NCBI GenBank assembly: GCA_014871385.1
Contig: CM026426.1
Coordinates: 41,643,779 to 41,707,778, forward strand
Source of the DNA: Ceratodon purpureus
Taxonomy: Eukaryota; Streptophyta; Bryopsida; Pseudoditrichales; Ditrichaceae
Reading direction: 5' to 3'
DNA: 64,000 bases
Shown here: positions 55,140 through 64,000 of the stretch, one piece after another
How the letters are laid out: each line of letters starts with the position of its first letter
How positions within the stretch are numbered: the stretch's first letter is position 1
Made by a program: the position numbers and the translations under genes
Notes under the pieces: model-generated
Databases searched by the model: none
Seen by the model: the letters and a program-made list of their open reading frames with translations, nothing else
Told to the model about the DNA's origin: nothing

Positions 55140-56166
55140 TTTCACTCGCAGAGCAGACTTAAAATCAGAGCCGACTCGGTTACGCAGTTGACCTGTATCT
55201 CCGGTGCGCTTGCCAACAACTCCATAGACACTGCCAGCTGCATTTCAAAATTTGAGGGAGAAGTTGGAGGAGACAAAGAGTCGATCAGTTCAAGAGCAGA
55301 GTCTTGGGAACCACCTCGAAGGCAACCCTGATAAGAATGTTCACTTCCTAGATGAGTTCAACTTCAGGCTGAGTGGGAGCAAGAAGAGGAGGAGCGACAA
55401 ACAGCAGAGGCGTTCAAGGCCAATTTGTTGGCCAAGCGAGAGCGGGCTAGACAGCACTGCACGACCTAAGCCCAAGGCAGACAAGAGCCACGCAACTATT
55501 TCTTGCAGGTGGAAGCCTTGCAGTAGACAGCACCGTCGAACGTGGCATCGTTACATGAGTGGCATACAGAGCCGCAGTGGCTGTAAGAGCAGCACCCGAC
55601 ATCGCTAGACACTAAATATAACTGACGTGTTCGGGAGGCAGCGCAGAAGTTGGCATCGCAGCAGTTGGCAACCCAGCAGTGCAGTAGTGTAGCATTTTGC
55701 TACACAGCAGAGGAAACAAGAACAACTTGAACGGCTGAAGCAAGAACTTGCGGAGTTGCAGGACGTGTGGGAGGAGCAAAAAGGAAGCAAGAGCAAGGGC
55801 CGACTAAGGGGATCACTACAAGGCCCCCCTATTTATTCTGTTCCGCCTCAGAAGTGACAAAGGACGAGAGAGTACCTGGACCACTTCCGGCCGCGACTTC
55901 CTCAACCGCACATTGATTGCCAGGATATGCAGATCATCTTACAGGTGACGTGTACTAGTCTACGCAGCCAACCCTGTCAGCATGGTATCTTGATAAATTA
56001 GCAGAGCCAACTTTTGAGGGTCTAGAACCTGAAATTACCCATGTGGGACGGTCCACAGTCAATCTTTTGTTTTCCGCACCGGACGGCTACAGTTTTGCCA
56101 CAATCTCAGGAGGAACACACATTGAGCCATCCATTCCGCACCTTCCGACATATTATCTAGTAACAC
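55140..56166 (+). mobile_element. Old Ty3/gypsy-like fossil, left part
   Basis: Plus-strand fragments include Gln/Glu/Lys-rich stretches and a REYLDHFRPRLPQPHIDCQD-like segment in a gag-like position. It is interrupted by the family-2 LTR at 56167 and continues at 59349. Heavily broken; lineage different from family 1. Confidence 0.4.
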
Positions 56167-59100
56167 TGTCGGAACACAAAAACGCAACTAACATCCGGAT
56201 AGCACTCCAAATGAGCGTAAACTTCCGTATTGTCACTGGGTTCCGAGTATCGTCCAGGGATTCAATAGTGCTTTACCAAGTAGTTACTCACAGTCGTTCT
56301 GAGCCTTGCCACTGCTCGGATAGTATTTCCGGAAGGTAACTCTTTAATTCTCTTCTCTGTTACATCGGGTGTTTTGTCAGCAAACCCCAATGTCACGGAA
56401 AGGATACTACCTCACAACCGACTTAGAATACTCTGTCCAGCAGGTCACACAGGCGACCACTCCCGATCCGTGAGACTACAACGACAAACCGAGCCAGATC
56501 TGGGAGAACCAAGATCCGATTATCCCTAGGCGACCCGTGCCACGTTCCGAATCCCCCTCTCACAGATTGCGGAACCTCTTCAGAAGTTCAGGGAGCCCGA
56601 TCAAATAACCCTTGATTCGCTTCGACCCTAGCGACGGCTATTCCGCGTGAGGTTGGGTTTGGGACGAAACAGTGAGGCTTCACTTCTACGACAATCCGCA
56701 AAATCTTTCCGCTCAATCCCAGTAGCATTCCGATTCGAGTCTCGTCACAACTCCCATCACCTTCCTATCCGAGCCAGAGCGGAACTCTCATATCCTTCCC
56801 GGATCATTCACACTTAACTGGAAACCTCGCACAGTACTTGAAAAACACGAATACTTTACTGATAAGGAATATAGGGAGGAAACATACAAAACGAAGACCC
56901 GGACTGCATCGCCTTCCCTGTTTAAGTACGCATGGGCTCCCACAAAAGCGGCGGCGCCGGAAGTTCAATCAAAAACCCTGATTCCTAACTATCTACCTAG
57001 AATCCTACTTTACGATTAATCCGGATCTCCCAATCCAAAATCTACTCCTATAAATCCGGAAAGTGACTACCAATTCCAGCGAGAGGAATCTATCCGGTCT
57101 TCGTCTTCTTGTGGCTCTCCTGCTCTCCGTCCTTCTCCTTCGATCGGATCACCCGCGGCTTAAATCCTCGTGCCCTTGCTGCCCACTCCGCCTCACGCCT
57201 AGCACTCCGTTTTGCCTTTGACTCCTTCAACTTGGTCTCCAAGGAAAGCCGGGTAACGACCCGGGCTTTCGAAGACTTGGGAGACTTGGGCAACATCCGC
57301 GAGGGAGGGGTTCCGGATGTTGGGGTCCGAGTCTCAGTTCCGGCTGTCCCAACCGGAGAGCTCGCGTGAGTATCCGAGTCGGACACGGAAATTGTAATGG
57401 GCCCCTTCTCCGCCGGTTCCTTCCTCTTCCTCAAAACCATCCGAGCACCGGAACTGTCAGCGGGGGAGTCCACCACGGGCGTCCCGGTTGGTGTAGGAGT
57501 TACAGTCCCGGTCTGGGCTGTGGGTGAAGGGGTGAGTGCCCCCTCTTGAGTCACTCGGGTACGTCCGGTAGGTGAAATGGACTTGCTCCATTCCGATCCT
57601 CCTACCTCCCCTTGGTGAACCGGAATAATCACCGACCAACCTAGTGCGGGGGAAACAACCGGCTGCATTGGCCGGGTTACCTCTTCCGTAACCATCCGCT
57701 CCTCGGATCGCCTGACAGTGGCGGTAGTTCCAGTGACCTCTGCCTGTCCGGTGGGAATCGCGCACCCTTGCTGAGCCATACTGGCTCCGGGTGACGCCTC
57801 CTCGGTTTGAACTTCCCGGATTAGGCCGCAATCGTCCGTGCCGGTTTGAAGATATCCGAGTCAACCGCCATCTGCTCCTCAAGCCGGAAGTTGCGCTCCA
57901 TTGGGGTCCTAAACCCTACACCGCGAGATTCCCCTACCACGGTCCGAGAGGGAGATCTGGGAAATATCGTTCCGACACTAGGACTTCCGACTCCCGGATT
58001 GAGCAACTTCCGAACCTGCTTCAGGATCTGGTTCATCGAGTGCTCGCTTTTGGAAAGGATCGTGATGATCCTCTGCTTGTTCTCCAAATCCGCCGGCTGC
58101 AGCACATTCTCGTCGAACAACTTGGCCTTGTGACTAAATCACCCGAAACTCCTACCAACTTCCGAAGCTGACCCAAAGTCTTCTCCTGCTGAGCATGGAA
58201 CTTCCGGATCTCCTCGCTCTTCGTCGCCAGTTCCGAGGTAAGCTCCTCCAGTTGAAAATCCAACTGCTTCTTCTAACTCTAAAGCTTCGGGGCGTCCTTC
58301 AAAAGCTCCACCTCTCGGATCACCTCCTCCGGTAAACAGCCCCCTAGCGATGTGCAGACTCTCCGGAACAGCGTCTCAATCTGATTGTAAGAGGCCTGCG
58401 CCCGATGAGTTTCTTCCTTGAGCGCTTGGAACGGGTCAACCGGAAATCCTCGCTCGGAACTGACCTCCTTCCATTCCGCATCTCCTCGGGCCGTGGAGGG
58501 CTCCGCGTGCTGCGACGTAGCGCGTTCCGATCGCGACTTAGAGTGGGCCTTCGTAGCGCTCGGATTCGGAACGATCACCGTATCATCTTCCCCTTCCGTG
58601 GACGCTGTATCCGAGGTTTCGCCGTGAGGTACGACATCAAACCCGGGCGGAACCTCCTGAAAGCAGAGGAGGTTCTTCGCAACCAAATAACTCTCCTCCT
58701 CCTTATCCATCAGCAAGCTATTGGACTGATAGAGGTGGTAGAGAAAAGGGGTGATTGGGGTCAGCTTCTTTCCGATCGAGGGCACCATCTTCTGCACGGT
58801 TTCCGCTATGAGCGCGACCCAATTCACCGGACGCTCCCCCGTGTATGCTCCGAAGATGGTGTTCCCGACCGTGATGGTGACCTGTTCCGGTTTCAACGGA
58901 TACAGGATCGGAACGAGGAAGGCTAAGACTTGTCTCTGTCTCCTATCCTTGCAGGCGTCTATCAGGTATCCGTTATTCTTATGGATCTTCCTGTGGAACC
59001 TATCGTGTACGTACTTATCCGTCCGGGTGGCCCAAAGGAGTCCGTTCTGCTTGAAGTTGTAAGTTTCCGCCCACCGTTCCCGAACGCGGTTACAGTAACG

Positions 59101-59343
59101 GTCAGTTCTCGGATCGTCAACCCGTTCTGAGTTTTCTCTTCCGAGTTTCCGGGATCAAGGTTCCGAGAATACTTCCTGCGTTAACTGTTTTAAGGTTTTC
59201 TAGAGCATTCGGTTTGTGTTAACTCCTAATGCGGCTAGTGTCTAGCCAGTTTTTACCTAATTAATCAAAAAAATGAAAAATTAATGGAATCCTAACTCCG
59301 GATGGGGCTCTTCCGGTTTATTCTGAGTTTTTCGGATCCCACG
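56167..59343 (-). mobile_element. Second solo LTR of family 2, decayed
   Basis: The target duplication AACAC lies at 56162-56166 and 59344-59348. It matches 36262-39915 over its length, including the ORF region on the minus strand (for example KRSARREAEWAARARG, KDAPKL and RERQVLAFLVP-like parts). It is broken, with about half a dozen breaks, and clearly older than the copy in pol. Confidence 0.85.
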
Positions 59344-59348
59344 AACAC

Positions 59349-60092
59349 CAAGATAGTTAGTTGACAAATTCCGTAGTTACTCGTCATAGTGTCCTTGGGA
59401 AAATTGCTGGAAGTGGCTCCCAACCTCACGGAGTATGTTAGGGCAAAAGTATTCCTTAATTCTAGGAGTCAGACAAAAGGCTCAATTGACTCTGCTCACC
59501 ACCGTGTGACCTCCAAGATTTTATAGCCTACTTCAACTCCAGGACAGACACTGAGTTCTAATGACGCACATGTACATCCTAAACTTGTTGTTTGCGCGGT
59601 AGATATTGACAGAGGTCTGCTTGTTATTTCTGTGCAGGTGGGCAAGTCAACGTTGGAGAACATACAACTGGATGGAGGCTTCGGCATCAATCTGATCACA
59701 GAATAGGAACAAATTAGACTAGGTCTGCATGACCAGTCTCCAGCACCGTACTGATTACGTATGGCTTACCAGGCAGTGGTGGAGCCAGTCGGCTTGATAC
59801 AAAATGTTCGGATTCACATCCATGGAATTCCGTACAATATCAGCATGACTGTCATCAAGAACAAGGAAGTCTACAGCATGCGGCTGGGCCGACCCTGGCT
59901 CATAGATGCAAAAGTCACTCACGACTAGGGAAACAAACTGGTGACCTTTGAGGTAATGGTACTATCAAGACTATATCCATCAATGAGAGGAAGGGACCCT
60001 TGCCCAAGCTGTCAGACGTACTAGTGTGCTACAACTTAGCTGAGGGGTTGACTGATAAAGAGGAGGATTATTTTTTAAGGACTGAAGAGGAT
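59349..60092 (+). mobile_element. Old Ty3/gypsy-like fossil, right part (protease remnant)
   Basis: A stretch near 59640-59700 reads IQLDGGFGINLITE, and one near 59880 reads RLGRPWLIDAKV. They match the DGGSGVN and LGRPWL landmarks of the plant Ty3 protease. Broken in several places. Confidence 0.6.
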
Positions 60093-62043
60093 TGTGGGAT
60101 CCGAGAAACACTGAATAAACCGGATAATTCCCAACCGGAGTTAGGATTCATTTAATTTTTCAATTTTTTTGGTTGATTAGGTAAAAACTAGCTAGACACT
60201 AGCCGCATTAAGAGTTAGCACAAACCGGATGCTCCAGAATCCTTAAAACAGTTAACGCAGGATATGATCTTGGATCTTGATCTCGGAACTCAGAAAAGAA
60301 AACTCGGATTGAGGGAGCGTTCAGAGAGTTGACCGTTATCGTAACCGCGTGCCGGATCCATTTCGACGCAGAAGTCATCATATTCAGATAATGCTTGGCC
60401 CGGTACGGTGGCGGCCGCAATTATACGCCGCCGCGGTGTTAATAATCCCTTGAGTATATATGCCGGAGTCTTAGGGTTTGGAATTCCTTTTTGCGGACTG
60501 TGAGTAGAGAGTGAAAGAGCGGTGAGGTGTTTTTGTCTTTTCCGATTCACTGGCAATTGGATTGCCGGGTTTTTTTATGTTGTCAGCTCGTAAAGGGAGG
60601 GGAGTGAGACTTAGCCATGGCGCCAATTCAGCTTAGGGTTCTCATCTCCGCAGTTCCGAGGACTGATAGGGAGATGAAGGAGTTGGTTGATGATCTCACC
60701 CAGAAGAGGTGCTAGGATTTGCTATCTCGACCCTGGTTACTGAGGGATGAGGAGATGGTGAGAGAAATCGTAGACGGACCGGATAATAGATGGGATAATA
60801 GAATTCGAGGTCAGCCAACTGAGTGGACCGTGGAAATACGGGCGGCCACTTACGATTTCGTTCAGGAAGGATACGGTTGGGCGACCTGGACGGATAAATA
60901 CGCGCAGGATAGGTTCCACGGAAAGATCCATAAGAACAATGGTTACGTGATAGACGCCTGCAAGGATAGAAGACAGAGACAGGTCCTAGCCTTCCTCGTT
61001 CCGATTCTGTATCCGTTGAAACCGGATCAGGTCACCATCACGGTCGGAAACACGATCCTAGGAGCCTTTCGGGTGAGCATCATGTAAACTAGGCCGTGCT
61101 CGTAGTGGACACTATGCAAAAGTTGTTGCCCGGAGTCCAAAAGAAGGCAACTCCAATCACTCCTTTCCTTTACCACCTCTACCATGCAGATGGCCTGCTA
61201 ATGGACAAGGAGGAGGAGAGCTACGAGATAGCAAAGGATCTCCTTTTATTCCAGGAGATACCGGCTGGAGTGGAAGAGGAGCAGCACGGGGATGACTCCG
61301 ATACGGCGTCCATGGAAGGGGAACCGGATGTGCAGATAATTCTCGAGCCCATCCTAACGAAGGCCCAGTCTAAGTCCCGATCAGAACGAGCCACATCGCG
61401 TCACGCGGAACCCTCCATGGCCCGAGATGATACGGCGAGGAAGGCGGTTAGTTCCGAGCGAGGGTTTCTGGCTGACCCGTTTCGGTCACTTGGGTAAGGG
61501 ACCCACCAGGCTTAGGCCACTTACGTGCGGATTGAGTCGCTGTTCCAGAGAGTCCGCACCTCGCTAGGAATCTGCAAACCGGTGGAGGTGATACTGGAGG
61601 TCGAGCTTCTGAAGGATGCACCGAAGTTACGGGAAGAGAAGCAGCAGCTGGAGCTCCGAATCAAGGAACTGACCTCTGAACTGGCCACGGAGAGCGAGGA
61701 GATCCATAAGTTTCACTCCGAGCAAGAGCAGACCTTGGACAAGATCCGAAGGTTGGTAAGAGTTCCGAACAATGTAGTCAACAAGGCCCGGTTGTTCAAT
61801 GAGAACGTGATGGAGCCAACTCACTTACAGGATAGGGAGAGGATCATCAAGATCATGTCCAAAAACGAGTACTCGATGGGCAAGATTGTGAAGCTGATGA
61901 AGAAATTGCTCAATCCGACAACCGGAAGTTTGAGTGTCGGTACGAGATTTCCCGGGTCTCCCTCTCGAACAATGGTAGGGGAATTCCGTAGAGCGGAGTT
62001 CAGGACCCTACAGGAGCGGAGTTCAGGACCCTATAGTCAGTAA
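60093..62043 (+). mobile_element. Third family-2 LTR, incomplete, plus strand
   Basis: It starts TGTGGGATCCGAGAAACAC like the other family-2 LTRs and carries the ORF region (MAPIQLRVLISAVP near 60617, RQRQVLAFLVPILYPLKP, ITPFLYHLYHADGLLMDKEE, a coiled coil up to 61900). It is cut off on the right by a family-1 LTR. Broken, with a few breaks in the ORF. Confidence 0.8.
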
Positions 62044-62617
62044 AATAGTCCTATTTTCCGGATTTTTAGACTAGTGGCCGGTTCCCACTGATCCGTCTAT
62101 ACTTTCAAGTGGCTGGATTCTCCACCGTCCCGAGACGTAAAGTGGCTGGACACTCCACTGTTCCTCTCTACCACCCGGATAGGGGTATAATAATCCTTTT
62201 GTATGACTAGAGACTGGTCCGGATAGCTACTCATTACCGGTTACAGGGACAGAACTCATACTACAACGACATCACCGCACGGTTGCACGGTATCCTAACT
62301 ATATCATCTCCCTTCCGGATTGGTTCACAGTAGGTAGTCCGGCTTTTATCCCATCGACAGGAAGCCAGCGGTCCGATCTTGGATTCCGGTGTACACACGA
62401 CTCTCCGTGCCCTTAAGACTACCAGCCACCGCTGCATTACGTCTCTCAATCCCTCCAGGCTCCTTCCGGTACTGGAAACCGTCAACACTTGACGCTTGAC
62501 ACCTTCCCAATTTCTCCGGGCCCTCTCTAAACTACCACACTATTCAACACTCATCTGGAACACTACTAGAGACAAGAGTACCAACAAACCATTACGGTAA
62601 CGGGCCCGTCAGTCAGC
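62044..62617 (-). mobile_element. Family-1-like LTR fragment, minus strand, entered by M3
   Basis: Reverse complement matches 31866-32420 of the intact LTR (for example CCACTAGTCTAAAAATCCGG). M3 begins at 62618, so this is the flank of an LTR into which M3 jumped. Ty3/gypsy fossil. Confidence 0.75.
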
Positions 62618-63069
62618 GGACGTTGCTTGTACTTCAGCGGAGAGCGGAGAGCGGTGAGCGGAGATTTGGAGAGCGGAGAGCATAGAATGGGGACAAAACC
62701 TAAAAATAACACTTTTTTTACTAAAAATATAATATAAAATTAGAAGATTCGAATATTCTCCGTATATTTTTAGAAATAGTCTTATTTTAGTAATTTAATT
62801 GACCCTATAACTGTGGACGAATTACAGTATTTTCATTGAATTTGTAGTTCATTTTCTCTTTTCTTGGTGATTAAATTTTTAACGTGCACCAATTACTATG
62901 CTCCAGCTCCTTCTAACTAGTTCAGGCATACGATAATTCCCCTTACCTCCTCACATTTATATGCAAATTACTACTTAAAATGTATTGGTATTGAACCTCT
63001 TAAGAGGGATCAAGTAACATTTAATTTCGTAACATTTTCTAAACATTGCTATAATTCATCCTCCATAGT

Positions 63070-63360
63070 CTACATGCCTTTCAACTTTTTTTTTTAATTT
63101 TTTTTTTTTTTTTTTTTATATTAACTTCCATTATTCAATCTATCTTGTTCAAGGGGACAAAAGAGTCCTTTCCTTTAATTCTCTTTCATTTTATTTTCTC
63201 TTTCATTTTCTCAGTCCCCTTCATATTATTTTCAACCTTCATATTTATTTTTGCTTTTGTTTACTTTTATTTTATTGTTTTCATTTTTTATAAATGTTTT
63301 TTTTTTTTTTTTTTTTTTTGCTTTAATAATTTCATTTTTTTTATTTTTTTTTTTAAATTT
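63070..63360. repeat. T-rich low-complexity tract of M3
   Basis: Counterpart of M2 50880-51180 on the other strand, with different run lengths. The hydrophobic Phe-rich frame it creates is not a gene. Confidence 0.8.
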
Positions 63361-63564
63361 TTAATGCTAAATGACTTCTGCTCAACCCTCATCCTTTTCC
63401 GTTCAGATTAGGACGATGACAACTTTTAAATGAATGAAAAGCCGATTTTCAAGGCCGCCAAGCATCTTCTTCAGAGATATTTAAGATAGGATTATGGAAT
63501 GTCTCTTCCTCTTTTGTGTTGGTGTTTTGTGAAGCTCTTTTCCGTAGTGCGGAACAGCGGTTAG

Positions 63565-63978
63565 GAAGACGTCAGAGATATTGTTGTTTCACTTGCGGAC
63601 GATGTTTGTCCATTTCAACCATATGTTGAGGTGGAGGACGAAGAAGAGGTGGTGGCCAACAGCCAAGGGCGTCCTTTAACAACGGATGCTGACGTGCAAC
63701 CGGATGTAAGAGCTGACCCTCCACGTTCAGAAAATTCGGATGATATCATAGTGCTGGAGGAGGACGCAGATGTGCCTTCGCAACCTCCTGCATACTCCAA
63801 GGTTGGAAAGATCTCAAGGGGAACCTATTCCAGGGAATCAGTGAATCGGAGGCGGGGAGGTGGGCCATTGTTGAAGCGTTCATACCAAGGACACTTGCCA
63901 AATGAAGGAACAAAGGTGAACGCAAATGTAGTTTTCCTGCAGTACAGTCAGCGGCTGGTAGTCCTGCTGATAGTGTAG
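63565..63978 (+). CDS. Acidic small protein gene of M3
   Basis: It starts after GGTTAG at 63564 and gives the same 115-residue product as M2 50258-50605, including DDIIVLEED. Retention of an open frame while the surrounding noncoding tracts differ hints at function or very recent copying. Confidence 0.5.
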   Translation, partial: EDVRDIVVSLADDVCPFQPYVEVEDEEEVVANSQGRPLTTDADVQPDVRADPPRSENSDDIIVLEEDADVPSQPPAYSKVGKISRGTYSRESVNRRRGGGPLLKRSYQGHLPNEGTKVNANVVFLQYSQRLVVLLIV

Positions 63979-64000
63979 TGGGCAACCCTAAACGTGTTAG

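Larger units (their letters stand above)
62618..64000 (-). mobile_element. M3: right end of another MULE of the M2 family, inverted
   Basis: It starts with the right terminus GGACGTTGCTTGTAC followed by the GAGCGGA array (62636-62692). It then mirrors M2 50236-51653 down to the window edge, including the acidic-protein gene. It runs beyond the window, so its size is unknown. It is nearly identical to M2 in the coding part and differs mainly in A/T tracts, so the copies separated recently. Confidence 0.8.

Noticed and set aside
63145-63411. Hydrophobic 88-codon frame resembling a membrane protein
   Set aside because: It is a T-rich low-complexity tract that gives Phe and Ile runs.
50236-64000. 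One giant element with 1.4-kb terminal inverted repeats from 50.2 to 64 kb
   Set aside because: The true termini (GAGCGGA ends) face inward at 51653 and 62618 and adjoin LTR flanks, so these are two elements in opposite orientation.

Overview
The window is repeat-rich nuclear DNA from a streptophyte, meaning a land plant or a charophyte alga. The signs are a Ty3/gypsy element primed by tRNA-Asp, Mutator-like transposons (MULEs) with 10-11 bp target duplications, a PIF/Harbinger-like MITE and GT-AG introns. A Chara-like alga is my loose guess. I see no ordinary host gene, rRNA or tRNA.

Layout: 1-2404 is AT-rich with a hAT zinc-finger remnant. A 6.4 kb MULE (M1, 2416-8862) has an 11 bp target duplication and holds relics of cargo genes, a MITE, SINE-like units and a possible captured exon. 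8874-11285 is LTR debris. A giant MULE (M2, 11286-51653, target duplication GTCCAGCCAC) was inserted into that LTR, whose other half resumes at 51664. M2 spans 40.4 kb and is about 23.8 kb net of one nested retrotransposon. It carries a 123-aa orphan gene, a ten-exon minus-strand gene with a ParB-like region and a bacterial-type DNA methyltransferase fold, a second minus-strand gene with acidic and YxPTSP repeats, a 10 kb array of 128-bp satellite inside an intron of that gene, a MULE transposase with a SWIM finger, and a small acidic-protein gene at the right end.

A young Ty3/gypsy element (29114-45657, target duplication GTGAA, two 3510-bp LTRs that are almost identical) sits between the cargo genes and the transposase of M2. 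Its pol is itself split by a solo LTR of a second family (36262-39915, target duplication GGTGT). Both LTR families carry a long ORF inside the LTR, and the two encoded proteins are homologous. Relics of the same protein lie in a third family (about 52957-54335) and in two more family-2 LTRs.

51654-62617 is a graveyard of LTR elements. From 62618 a third MULE copy (M3) runs out of the window in inverted orientation.

Best candidate for a new system: a MULE lineage carrying a ParB-plus-methyltransferase-like gene with eroded catalytic motifs and its own satellite array, shared in the same order by M1 and M2. Second: a protein family encoded within LTRs across at least three LTR families. All calls come from reading the sequence; no database was searched.
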